Origin: Butyricicoccus faecihominis
Lineage (GTDB): Bacteria; Bacillota; Clostridia; Oscillospirales; Butyricicoccaceae
Direction of reading: 5' to 3'
Assembly: GCF_024462775.1 (NCBI RefSeq)
Contig: NZ_JANGCE010000001.1
Coordinates: 277,075-341,074, forward strand
Length of the DNA: 64,000 nucleotides
The notes below the pieces were generated by a model that saw only the letters and a list, made by a program, of their open reading frames with translations, was not told where the DNA came from and did not search any database. Numbering within the stretch: position 1 is the first letter of the stretch; every line of letters begins with the position of its first letter. Position numbers and translations under genes: made by a program. Of the stretch, positions 42,864 through 51,961 are shown piece after piece.

Positions 42864-45260
42864 ATGAGTAAAAAAGTAGAACGCTCGGATGAGGCGGAAC
42901 AGTCGCCGGAGCAGCGCGCGCCGGAGGAAATACTCGCCGCGCCCGAGCCGATTGAATTTCCCACCGAGCTGGTCGAGGAGATTCTGTCCGATCTGGAGGG
43001 CACGGCGGATATCGCTGCGCCCGGCAACACGGTGCCCTTTCCTCAGCCGGTAGCGCCGCTGCCGGACGAGCCGGAGCAGCCCGCCCCCGAACCGCCGCAG
43101 GACGCTGCCGACGAGCCGCCGACTGAAGAGGCCGCGCCGGACGAGACAGACGAAGCGGCGGCTGAGGACGAAGGCGGCGAAGCCGAAGCCGCGTCCGCCG
43201 AGGACGAAGAAGCCTCGCCGGACGAGCAGGGCGAAGAACTGCCGCCGATCTCGGAGACCGCGCTTACCGTAAAGGACGATCTAAGCCCCAATCTGGACGG
43301 GCTTTCCTTTGTCGAACGCGCACGGGTGCGCGCCAAAATACGCCGCCGCGAACAGACCCGCCAGCGCCGTGAAAACGCGCGCCGGGGCATCAGCGGCGAC
43401 GAGGCCGTGTACCAGCCCATGACAACGGCCGATATTCGCTTTACGCTGATCCGTTTAGCGATCGCCGCCGTTTTCTTGGTGCTCGGCATGGTGTTGCCGA
43501 TCGCCGGCGTTTCGCTGGCCATGTATGTGGTCGCATACCTGATCACGGTGCTGCCGGTCGCGGCGCGTGTCGTTCGCGGCTTTACGCACGGCAAATATTT
43601 TAACGAATACCTGCTGATCTTTATCGCGTCCCTAGGCGCCTTTCTGCTTGGCCGCCGCCCGGAAGCCAGCATCGTGCTGATCCTTCACAGCGTGGGCAAG
43701 CTGATCTCCGATATGGTGCTGCATTCGACGCACGGCGCTTTGCGGGAACAGACCGATTTTGTGCCTGAAAGAGCGTCCATCGTCAACATGCAGGGCGAAG
43801 AAAAGCACGTACAGCCGGTGGAAATCAACGTTGGCGATTTTATTATGGTGCGCTCCGGCGAGCGTATCCCGATCGACGGCGTGATCCTGCGCGGCGAGGG
43901 TACGGTGGACGACACCGTACTGACCGGCGACAGCGAACCGAAGGCGGTCGAAAAGGGCGCCAAGGTGCTGGCCGGCAGCCTTTATACCGGCACGCTGATG
44001 CTGATCCGCGCGACAGCGAAGTTTGAAGACTGCGCCGTCAGCCAAATCCTGCGCATGCGGGAGGAATCCGCAGGCCGCCGCGCGTCGCTGGAAAACAGCG
44101 TGATCCACGGCGCGTCCCGCTACATGCCGATCATTATCGTGCTGGCGGTACTGCTCTCCTTGCTGCCGCCTCTATTCCGTATCGGCGATACAGCCACGTG
44201 GATTTATCGCGCGCTGACCGTGCTTGTCATCTGCTGTCCGACCGCGCTGCTGCTCTCCGTGCCGATGAGCTTTGTCGGCGGCAACGGCCGGCTTGCACAA
44301 AAGGGCATTCAGGTCAAGGGCAACGACGCCATCGAAAAGCTTGCCGAGCTGCGCATGGTCGTGTTTGGTAAAACCGGCACGCTGACCGAGGGCAAGCTGC
44401 ATGTCAAGGAGATTCAGGCCACCCCTGATTTCAACGCGGAAAGCTGTTTGGCTCTCGCCGCGACGGCGGAGCAGCTCTCCGACCATCCGGTGGCGCGCGC
44501 CATTGTGGCCGCCTATCAAGGCATTCCGCAGAAAATATCCGAATTTGAGGAGTTCCCGGGGCGCGGCGTGCGCGCGCGCATCGGCAACCACAACCTGCTG
44601 GTCGGCAACCGCAAGCTGATGATCTCGCGCGGCGTCAAGGGCGTGCCCGATCTAGCGGGCACCGTCGTATATGTATCATACGAAGGCGATTACGCGGGTG
44701 CGATCGTTTTGCAGGATACCGTGCGGAGCGAAGCTTCGGAGGCGGTCTCCGGCTTAAAATCGCTCGGCGTTCTGCGCACCGTCATTCTGACCGGCGACAC
44801 CGAGCTGCCCGCGCAGCAGGCGGCCGATACGATCGGTATCGACACGGTGCACGCAGGGCTGCTACCGGAGGAAAAGGCCTCCAAGCTTGAATTCCTTTTG
44901 CGCACCATCCCGACGGACGGCACGGCCGCCTATGTGGGAGACGGCGTAAACGACGCGTCTGAACTGGGGCAGGCGGATATCGGCGTTGAGATGGGCGCGG
45001 CAGGCTCTCCGGAATCGGCTGGCGCGGCAAATGTGCTCATTATGACCAACGACCTGACCCGTCTGACCGACGCGGTGCGCATCAGCCGCCGCACGCACGG
45101 CGTGGCGCTGCAAAACATGGTGCTGTTGCTCGGCGTTAAGGTGGTTTTGCTGCTGCTGACGATGTTCGGCGTAACGATGATGTGGCAGGCGGTCGCGGCC
45201 GATGTGCTGCTCACCGTACTCACCGTGCTCAACGCCTCGCGCACGCTCAGCATCAAGTGA
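42864..45260 (+). CDS. P1B-type (CadA/ZntA-like) ATPase homologue lacking the catalytic aspartate
   Basis: 798 residues from ATG at 42864. Residues 1-150 are acidic, Pro/Glu/Ala-rich and probably disordered; there is no CxxC metal-binding domain. Then come membrane helices, an actuator domain with TGDS (354-357; normally TGES), the membrane metal motif C457-C458-P459-T460 (normally CPC), the phosphorylation loop FGKTGTLTEG in which Gly502 replaces the invariant Asp of DKTGT (codon GGT at 44367-44369), an SDHP motif (539-542) and intact GDGVND (692-697). The frame is intact and the fold complete, so it is not a decayed remnant in the ordinary sense. As read, it cannot form the phospho-aspartate intermediate; a sensor, binding or regulatory role is inferred. 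Confidence 0.85.
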   Translation: MSKKVERSDEAEQSPEQRAPEEILAAPEPIEFPTELVEEILSDLEGTADIAAPGNTVPFPQPVAPLPDEPEQPAPEPPQDAADEPPTEEAAPDETDEAAAEDEGGEAEAASAEDEEASPDEQGEELPPISETALTVKDDLSPNLDGLSFVERARVRAKIRRREQTRQRRENARRGISGDEAVYQPMTTADIRFTLIRLAIAAVFLVLGMVLPIAGVSLAMYVVAYLITVLPVAARVVRGFTHGKYFNEYLLIFIASLGAFLLGRRPEASIVLILHSVGKLISDMVLHSTHGALREQTDFVPERASIVNMQGEEKHVQPVEINVGDFIMVRSGERIPIDGVILRGEGTVDDTVLTGDSEPKAVEKGAKVLAGSLYTGTLMLIRATAKFEDCAVSQILRMREESAGRRASLENSVIHGASRYMPIIIVLAVLLSLLPPLFRIGDTATWIYRALTVLVICCPTALLLSVPMSFVGGNGRLAQKGIQVKGNDAIEKLAELRMVVFGKTGTLTEGKLHVKEIQATPDFNAESCLALAATAEQLSDHPVARAIVAAYQGIPQKISEFEEFPGRGVRARIGNHNLLVGNRKLMISRGVKGVPDLAGTVVYVSYEGDYAGAIVLQDTVRSEASEAVSGLKSLGVLRTVILTGDTELPAQQAADTIGIDTVHAGLLPEEKASKLEFLLRTIPTDGTAAYVGDGVNDASELGQADIGVEMGAAGSPESAGAANVLIMTNDLTRLTDAVRISRRTHGVALQNMVLLLGVKVVLLLLTMFGVTMMWQAVAADVLLTVLTVLNASRTLSIK

Positions 45261-45279
45261 TATTTCGCGGGCGAAACAA

Positions 45280-45311
45280 ACGCTGTACCGTTTTTCGGTA
45301 TGGCGTTTTTT
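45280..45311 (+). terminator. Terminator after the ATPase homologue
   Basis: An 11-position stem (45280-45290 with 45296-45306, two G-U pairs), TTTTT loop and TTTTTT tail. Confidence 0.8.
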
Positions 45312-45320
45312 CGCGTTTTA

Positions 45321-45329
45321 TGATATACT
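45321..45329 (+). promoter_or_regulatory. Extended -10 promoter of the radical-SAM pair
   Basis: TGATATACT at 45321-45329 (TGn TATACT), 32 bases before the TTG start at 45361; no clear -35. Confidence 0.45.
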
Positions 45330-45360
45330 AAAAATGTATTTCGCTTGGGAGGAAAACATA

Positions 45361-47196
45361 TTGCACAAGAAAATGGAAGCCATCCTGTCCCGTGTTCAGA
45401 AGCCGGCGCGCTATGTCGGCGGCGAATGGGGTTCGGTGATGAAAAACAGGGAAGAGGTAGACCTGCGGTTTGCTTTTTGCTTTCCCGATGTATATGAAGT
45501 AGGCATGTCCCACTTGGGCTCGCGCATTCTGTACGGCCTGTTAAACGATCAACCCGGCGTTTGGTGCGAGCGCGTTTGCGCGCCTTGGGTCGATATGGAG
45601 GACGAACTGCGCAGCGCGGGCATCCCGCTGTACGCGCTGGAGAGCGGCGATCCGCTCCATCTGTTTGATATAATCGGTTTTACGCTGCAATACGAGCTTT
45701 CCTTCACCAACATCCTGAACATGCTGGATCTCGGCGGTATCCCGGTGCTTGCGGCGGAGCGGAAGGCGCTTTCCCATCTGGTCGTCTGCGGCGGACCGTG
45801 CGCCTATAACCCGGAGCCGCTGGCTGATTTTGTCGATGTGTTCCTGATCGGCGACGGGGAAGAGGTCATGCTTGAGTTCACCGATCTGTACCGTCAGGCC
45901 AAGCGGGAAAGCTGGGACAAACCCCGCTTTTTGCGTCAGGCCGCCGGCATTCCGGGCGTCTACGTGCCTGCGCTGTACGAGGTGCGCTACCACGAGGACG
46001 GCACGGTGGAAAGCGTTGCGCCGATAGACGGCGCGCCCGCTAAGGTGCAAAAGCGCATTGTAGAGGATCTCGACACGATGTACTATCCGGAATCGTTCGT
46101 CGTCCCGTCCACCGATATCGTGTTCGACCGCGCGATGGTGGAGCTGTTTCGCGGGTGTCCGCGCGGCTGCCGCTTCTGTCAGGCCGGGCACACCTACCGG
46201 CCGCTGCGCAGCAAGTCAAAAGAAGTGCTGCAAAAGCAGGCCGAGGCTGTTTTGAAAAACTCGGGCTATGAGGAAATTTCGCTCTCTTCGCTTTCGACCA
46301 GCGACTATGGCGACCTGTCGGGGCTGACCTCCACCATGCTGGATTACTGCGAGCCGCGTCATATCAGCCTGTCGCTGCCCAGCCTGCGCGCGGACAGCTT
46401 CAACGCCGAGCTGATGGAGCGCGTGCAGAAGGTGCGCAAAAGCGGCCTGACCTTTGCGCCGGAAGCGGGTTCCAAGCGCCTGCGCGACGTGATCAACAAA
46501 AATCTGGAGGAGGACGACCTGCTCTCCGCCTGTGCGATCGCTTTTCGCGGCGGCTGGAACAATATCAAGCTGTATTTCATGATGGGCCTGCCCACCGAGA
46601 CCACGGAGGATTTAGACGGCATTTTGGAGACCTGCAAAAAGGTCGCTTTCTGCTGGAAGGAAAATACACAAAATCGTGCGCGCGGCGTAAGGGTCACGGC
46701 GTCGGCTTCGTGCTTTGTGCCCAAGCCGCAAACGCCGTTCCAGTGGGACGCGCAGGACACGCTGGACATGCTGCGTGAAAAGCAGGCCTACATGAAAAAG
46801 ATCATGAAGACCAAAAACGTGACGTATAACTGGCACGACGCCGAAACTTCGGTTCTCGAGGGCGTGATCGCCCGCGGCGACCGCAGGCAGGGCAAGGCGA
46901 TCTATCTGGCTTGGCAGCGCGGCTGCAAATTCGATGGGTGGGACCAGTTCTTCGATTATGAAAAATGGATGCAGGCTTTTGCCGACTGCGGGCTCGACCC
47001 CGCGTTTTACGCTTCCCGCCAGCGTCCGCTGACCGAAGTGTTCCCGTGGGATCACATCGGCTGCGGCACGGATAAGGAACACCTAAAGCGCGAGTGGGAG
47101 CGCTCACGCGAGGCGGTCCCCACCGTGGACTGCATGCAGAAGTGCGCGGGGTGCGGCGCGAGCGCCCTGCTGAAGGGAGGCCGCTGCCATGTTTAA
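45361..47196 (+). CDS. TIGR03960-family radical-SAM protein
   Basis: 611 residues. The N-terminal half resembles a cobalamin-binding-like domain (RILYGLLNDQPGVWCERV, GGPCAYNPEPLADFVDVFLIGDGEE), followed by a radical-SAM barrel with RGCPRGCRFCQAGHTYRP (C-x3-C-x2-C), SLSSLSTSDYGDL and TFAPEAGSKRLRDVINK. The C-terminus has CMQKCAGCG. The TTG start at 45361 is used because TTGGGAGG lies 8 bases upstream; ATG at 45373 is the alternative. The function of this family is not established; it is normally paired with a TIGR03936 protein, as here (8-base overlap), and is often near ribosome-related genes, so an RNA- or protein-modifying role is a guess. Confidence 0.9.
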   Translation: MHKKMEAILSRVQKPARYVGGEWGSVMKNREEVDLRFAFCFPDVYEVGMSHLGSRILYGLLNDQPGVWCERVCAPWVDMEDELRSAGIPLYALESGDPLHLFDIIGFTLQYELSFTNILNMLDLGGIPVLAAERKALSHLVVCGGPCAYNPEPLADFVDVFLIGDGEEVMLEFTDLYRQAKRESWDKPRFLRQAAGIPGVYVPALYEVRYHEDGTVESVAPIDGAPAKVQKRIVEDLDTMYYPESFVVPSTDIVFDRAMVELFRGCPRGCRFCQAGHTYRPLRSKSKEVLQKQAEAVLKNSGYEEISLSSLSTSDYGDLSGLTSTMLDYCEPRHISLSLPSLRADSFNAELMERVQKVRKSGLTFAPEAGSKRLRDVINKNLEEDDLLSACAIAFRGGWNNIKLYFMMGLPTETTEDLDGILETCKKVAFCWKENTQNRARGVRVTASASCFVPKPQTPFQWDAQDTLDMLREKQAYMKKIMKTKNVTYNWHDAETSVLEGVIARGDRRQGKAIYLAWQRGCKFDGWDQFFDYEKWMQAFADCGLDPAFYASRQRPLTEVFPWDHIGCGTDKEHLKREWERSREAVPTVDCMQKCAGCGASALLKGGRCHV

Positions 47197-47857
47197 GGCC
47201 CGCATGAAATTTGCCAAGGAGGGGCGCGCCAAGTATATTTCGCACCTCGACCTGATGCACACCATGCAGCGCTCGATGGCGCGCTGCCAAATGCCCCTTT
47301 GGTTTACCGAAGGCTTTAACCAGCACGCTTATGTTTCCGTGGCGCTGCCGTTATCGACCGGATTTTCCGGCGCGTGCGAATTTTTGGATTTCAACATCAC
47401 CTCCGAAAGCGTGCCGATTAATGCGGTCGAGGCGCTGAACGATGTTTTCCCGGAAGGCCTGCGCGCGATCGAAATCTATCCGCTAGAGGACGGCGGCATG
47501 AAGATCGCGCGGATCGCTTGGTCGCAGTACCGTATCACTTGGGGCTTTGAGGATGGCCTGCCCGCTTCATTCCTGACCGATGTGCGCACGCTGTTCGCGC
47601 AAAAGCAGATCGAAATTTTGAAAAAGTCCAAGCGCGGAGAAAAGCTCGTCAATATGCGCGAGCTAATGCGGGACTTTTCCGTAGAGGAAAAGGAGGGCGA
47701 AGCCGTCGCGGTCGTCACCACGGCGGCCGGCAGCGTGAGCCTGAGCCCGGAATACCTGACCCGCGCAATCAGGCAATATTTGCCGCAGTATGCGCTTCCG
47801 TTTTGCGCTTACCACCGTATGAACGTATTTACCGCCGAGGGCGAGCCGTTTCGTTAA
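47189..47857 (+). CDS. TIGR03936-family protein (DUF2344)
   Basis: 222 residues: KARMKFAKEGRAKYISHLDLMHTMQRSMARC at the start (shown in part: FAKEGRAKYISHLDLM), then PLWFTEGFNQHAYVSVALPLSTG. This is the conserved partner encoded after the TIGR03960 radical-SAM protein and sometimes fused to it. It overlaps that gene by 8 bases. Role unknown; the fold is predicted as a binding domain that presents a substrate to the radical-SAM enzyme. Confidence 0.9.
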   Translation: MFKARMKFAKEGRAKYISHLDLMHTMQRSMARCQMPLWFTEGFNQHAYVSVALPLSTGFSGACEFLDFNITSESVPINAVEALNDVFPEGLRAIEIYPLEDGGMKIARIAWSQYRITWGFEDGLPASFLTDVRTLFAQKQIEILKKSKRGEKLVNMRELMRDFSVEEKEGEAVAVVTTAAGSVSLSPEYLTRAIRQYLPQYALPFCAYHRMNVFTAEGEPFR

Positions 47858-47910
47858 ACCGGAAAGCGCCGTTTGAATGCGGCATTCGTATATAGAGGAG
47901 CAATTACCGC

Positions 47911-49311
47911 ATGAGTCAGCAAACCACCGTTTCCGCCGAACAGCTGCGCGCGCAGTTTGGCGATATGTCCCTTGTGGCCGCGATGAATCACGGCAGGGAG
48001 AAACGCGCGTACACCCATACCTTCGGCTGCCAGCAGAACGAGGCCGATACCGAGACCATTCGCGGCATGCTCGCGGAGATGGGCTACCAGATGACCGATT
48101 CGCCGGAGCATGCGGATTTTATCCTGTTTAACACCTGCGCGGTGCGCGAGCACGCGGAGGATCGGGCGTTCGGCAATATCGGCGCGCTGTCCCATTTGAA
48201 AAAGCAGCGTCCCGATGTAATTATCGCGCTGTGCGGCTGTATGGCACAGCAGGAGAAGAATGTAGAGAAGATTAAAAAAAGCTATCCGCAGGTCAGCCTG
48301 CTGTTTGGCACGCACGCGCTCTGGCGTTTCCCGTCGCTGCTGCGGCGGGTGCTGACCGGTGAAAAGCGCGTGTTCGATATCGGCGGTGCGGACGATATCG
48401 CCGAGGGCCTGCCCCTTTTGCGCGGGGAGGGACCCAAGGCGTGGCTGTCGATCATGTATGGCTGCAACAATTTCTGTACTTACTGCATCGTGCCCTATGT
48501 GCGCGGCCGCGAACGCAGCCGACGGCCGGAGGAAATCGAGGCCGAACTGCGCGAGCTTACGCGGGAGGGCTATAAGGACATCACCCTCTTGGGGCAAAAC
48601 GTCAATTCTTACGGCAAGGATCTGGGGCTGGAAATCGATTTTTCTGATCTGCTGCGGCGTTTGAATGACGTGCCGGGCGATTTTCTATTGCGCTTCATGA
48701 CGAGCCACCCGAAGGATGCGTCGAGAAAGCTGATTGATACCATGGCCGCGTGTTCCAAGGTGGCAAAGCAGCTGCATTTGCCGGTGCAATCCGGCAGCGA
48801 CGCCGTGCTTTCTCGTATGAACCGGCGCTACACGGCGGGCGAATACCGGGAGCTGATCCGTTATGCGCGCGAAGAAATACCCGAAATTGTGCTTTCCAGC
48901 GATATTATCGTCGGCTTTCCGGGCGAGACCGAGGCCGATTTTGAAGAGACCCTGCGTTTGACGCAGGAGATCGAATACGATCTCCTGTTCACCTTTTTGT
49001 ATTCCAAACGCAGCGGCACGCCTGCCGCGTCCTACGAGGACCCCGCGACAAGCGCGGAAAAGCAGGCTCGTTTTGAACGTCTGCTGCGGGCGCAGGACGA
49101 GATCGTTGCCCGCCGGCAGGCGGCCTATCAGGGCAAAACGCTGCGTCTGCTGGTGGACGGCGAATCAAAAAATCCGGACTATCCCTTTACGGCGAGGACC
49201 GAAGGCAATTTACTCGTCTGCGTGCGCGGCGAAGACATTGTGGTGGGTTCCTTTATCGAAGCAGAGATTGAGAAAACCTCTTTGCGCTGTTTGTACGCGC
49301 AAAAAAGATAG
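47911..49311 (+). CDS. miaB: tRNA-2-methylthio-N6-dimethylallyladenosine synthase
   Basis: 466 residues. N-terminal methylthiotransferase domain with cysteines in FGCQQNEADTE, NTCAVREHAEDR and CGCMAQQ (first cluster), radical-SAM domain with YGCNNFCTYCIVPYVRGRERSR (second cluster), LGQNVNSYG, and a C-terminal TRAM domain (about 400-466). Adds methylthio to i6A37 of tRNAs, the base made by MiaA, whose gene lies 4.6 kb downstream in the same run. Confidence 0.96.
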   Translation: MSQQTTVSAEQLRAQFGDMSLVAAMNHGREKRAYTHTFGCQQNEADTETIRGMLAEMGYQMTDSPEHADFILFNTCAVREHAEDRAFGNIGALSHLKKQRPDVIIALCGCMAQQEKNVEKIKKSYPQVSLLFGTHALWRFPSLLRRVLTGEKRVFDIGGADDIAEGLPLLRGEGPKAWLSIMYGCNNFCTYCIVPYVRGRERSRRPEEIEAELRELTREGYKDITLLGQNVNSYGKDLGLEIDFSDLLRRLNDVPGDFLLRFMTSHPKDASRKLIDTMAACSKVAKQLHLPVQSGSDAVLSRMNRRYTAGEYRELIRYAREEIPEIVLSSDIIVGFPGETEADFEETLRLTQEIEYDLLFTFLYSKRSGTPAASYEDPATSAEKQARFERLLRAQDEIVARRQAAYQGKTLRLLVDGESKNPDYPFTARTEGNLLVCVRGEDIVVGSFIEAEIEKTSLRCLYAQKR

Positions 49312-49326
49312 AAACGAGGAAATAGC

Positions 49327-51918
49327 ATGGCAGAACTTACGCCCATGATGAAGCAGTATTTTGAGATCAAGGACAAGCACCGGGATTATATTCTGTTTTA
49401 CCGCTTGGGCGATTTCTACGAAATGTTTTTTGACGACGCCAAGCTCGCTTCACGCGAGCTTGAACTGACCCTGACCGGCCGCGACTGCGGGCAGGAGGAG
49501 CGCGCGCCTATGTGCGGCGTTCCTTACCACAGCGCGGAAGGTTATATCGCCAAGCTGGTGCGGAAGGGCTATAAGGTCGCGATCTGCGAGCAGGTGGAGG
49601 ATCCCAAGCTGGCCAAGGGCCTTGTCCGCCGTGAGATTGTTCGCATGGTAACGCCCGGCACGGTGATTGAATCCTCCATGCTGGATGAAAACCGCAACAA
49701 TTTTCTCGGCTGCGTTTTTTCCGCGGGCGGCCGGATCGGCGTTTGCTTTGCCGATATCACGACAGGCGAAGCTTACGCGACCGGCTCGGATTCTTGGGGC
49801 GAGATCCTCAGCGAGCTGGGCCGGTTTGGCCCGCGTGAGGTGCTGGTCGGCGGGGAAGCGGCGGGAGAAGCGCAGCTTACGGCCTTTCTGCATGAACGGC
49901 TGGAAGCCTTGATCGAGCCCATGCCCGAGGCAAGCTTTGACGCGGACGCTGCGTCAAAGCGCATCATCGATCGTTTTCGCGTGACCGACTTTGACGCGGT
50001 CGGATTGACCGAGCTGCCGCAGGCCGCGCAAAGCATCGGCGGCATGCTCTGCTATCTGGAACAAACGCAAAAATCGAGCCTTGCGAACCTCAACTCCTTG
50101 CAGGTATACCAGCAGGGCAAATACATGGAGGTAGACCTGATCGCCCGCCGCAATTTAGAGCTGTGCGAGACCATGCGCACGCAGGAAAAGCGCGGCACGC
50201 TGCTGTGGGTGCTGGACCGCACCAAAACCGCCATGGGCGCGCGCCTGATCCGGCAGTGGATTGAAAAACCGCTGCGCAACCCGCTCCATATCGAACGGAG
50301 GCAGCACGCGGTGAGCGCGCTGTTTGAAGATGTGATCGCGCGGGGCGCGCTCGCCGACGAGCTCAACCGGGTGTTCGACATGGAACGGCTGATCGGCCGC
50401 GTGGTATACGGCACGGCCGGCGCGCGCGATCTGCGGGCGCTCTGCGCCGCGATCGAGCATCTGCCCGCCATTCGCGAGGAGGCTTCGCGCTTCGGCACGG
50501 GTTTGCTGCGCGAACTGACCGGCAGGATTGATCTTTTGGAGGATGTGCGCGTGCTGATCGCCTCCGCGATTGTGGACGAACCGCCGATCAGCCTACGCGA
50601 CGGCGGACTGATCCGTACCGGACACCACGAAGAGATCGACCACCTGCGCGATCTGGCCAGCGGCGGCAAGGGGGAAATCGCGGCGATCGAGCAGGTCGAG
50701 CGCGAAAAAACGGGAATCAAGGGCCTGAAGATCGGCTACAACCGCGTGTTCGGCTATTATATCGAGGTAACGAAGTCCAATGTGAGCATGGTGCCGGATC
50801 ATTATATCCGCAAACAGACGCTCGCGAACTGCGAGCGCTATATCACAGAGGAGCTTAAAACGCTCGAAAGCACGGTGCTCGGCGCGCAGGAACGCCTGAC
50901 GGCGCTCGAATACGAGGTGTTTGTTCAGGTGCGCGAAGCGGTCGGCGCCGAGGTGCACCGCGTACAGGCCACCGCGCAGGCGCTCGCCACGCTGGATGTG
51001 CTGTGCGCGCTCGCGGAAGCGGCGGCGGAAAACAACTATGTTTGCCCCACGGTCGACTTTTCCGGCCGCATCGATATCCGGGACGGCCGCCATCCAGTGG
51101 TGGAAAAAATGCTGGCGGACAGCCTGTTTATCCCGAACGACACGGTGCTCGATAACAAGGAAAACCGCACCGCCATCATCACCGGGCCCAACATGGCCGG
51201 CAAATCTACTTATATGCGCCAAGTGGCGCTGATCACCATCATGGCGCAGATCGGCTCGTTCGTACCGGCGGCCGCGGCGCACATCGGCGTGGCCGACCGC
51301 GTGTTTACCCGCGTCGGTGCGTCGGACGATCTGGCGAGCGGCCAGTCCACCTTCATGGTAGAGATGACCGAGGTTGCCGAAATCTTAAAAAACGCGACCA
51401 AGGCCAGCCTGATCGTGCTGGATGAGATCGGACGCGGCACATCGACATACGACGGCATGTCGATCGCGCGCGCAGTCGTCGAATACGTCACGGATATGAA
51501 AAAAATCGGCGCGCGCACGCTGTTTGCCACCCATTATCACGAATTGACCGCGCTGGAAGACCTTGTGCCGGGCGTAAAGAACTACAACATCGCGGTGAAG
51601 AAGCGCGGAGACGATATCACCTTTTTGCGCAAGATCGTCCGCGGTGGAGCGGACGACAGCTACGGCATTGAAGTGGCCGGACTTGCCGGCGTGCCAAACG
51701 CGGTGATCCGCCGCGCCAAGCACGTGCTTGCCGATCTGGAAGCCACCGCGCCCAAGCCCGAGGTGCGCGCCGTAGAGAGCAAGGAAGAAGCGCCGCAGCT
51801 TACCATGAACGAGCTTTCCGGCGGCGCTGTGGCCGACCGCCTGCGCGCCATGCAGGTGGATACCATGACGCCGATCGAGGCGCTCAACGCACTGTACGAG
51901 CTGAAAAAGCTGCTTTGA
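49327..51918 (+). CDS. mutS: DNA mismatch repair protein MutS
   Basis: 863 residues. N-terminal mismatch-binding motif GDFYEMFFDDA (Phe-x-Glu), connector and core domains, ATPase with Walker A GPNMAGKSTYMRQ, SFVPAAAAHIGVADRVFTRVGASDDL and LDEIGRGTSTYDG (Walker B), and the C-terminal dimerisation helix ending ALNALYELKKLL. RBS GAGGAA 15 bases after miaB. Recognises mispairs and recruits MutL, encoded next. Confidence 0.97.
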   Translation: MAELTPMMKQYFEIKDKHRDYILFYRLGDFYEMFFDDAKLASRELELTLTGRDCGQEERAPMCGVPYHSAEGYIAKLVRKGYKVAICEQVEDPKLAKGLVRREIVRMVTPGTVIESSMLDENRNNFLGCVFSAGGRIGVCFADITTGEAYATGSDSWGEILSELGRFGPREVLVGGEAAGEAQLTAFLHERLEALIEPMPEASFDADAASKRIIDRFRVTDFDAVGLTELPQAAQSIGGMLCYLEQTQKSSLANLNSLQVYQQGKYMEVDLIARRNLELCETMRTQEKRGTLLWVLDRTKTAMGARLIRQWIEKPLRNPLHIERRQHAVSALFEDVIARGALADELNRVFDMERLIGRVVYGTAGARDLRALCAAIEHLPAIREEASRFGTGLLRELTGRIDLLEDVRVLIASAIVDEPPISLRDGGLIRTGHHEEIDHLRDLASGGKGEIAAIEQVEREKTGIKGLKIGYNRVFGYYIEVTKSNVSMVPDHYIRKQTLANCERYITEELKTLESTVLGAQERLTALEYEVFVQVREAVGAEVHRVQATAQALATLDVLCALAEAAAENNYVCPTVDFSGRIDIRDGRHPVVEKMLADSLFIPNDTVLDNKENRTAIITGPNMAGKSTYMRQVALITIMAQIGSFVPAAAAHIGVADRVFTRVGASDDLASGQSTFMVEMTEVAEILKNATKASLIVLDEIGRGTSTYDGMSIARAVVEYVTDMKKIGARTLFATHYHELTALEDLVPGVKNYNIAVKKRGDDITFLRKIVRGGADDSYGIEVAGLAGVPNAVIRRAKHVLADLEATAPKPEVRAVESKEEAPQLTMNELSGGAVADRLRAMQVDTMTPIEALNALYELKKLL

Positions 51919-51961
51919 CAACAAGCGCTGTATTTGACCCGACCTTCTGAAAGGAATCAAA

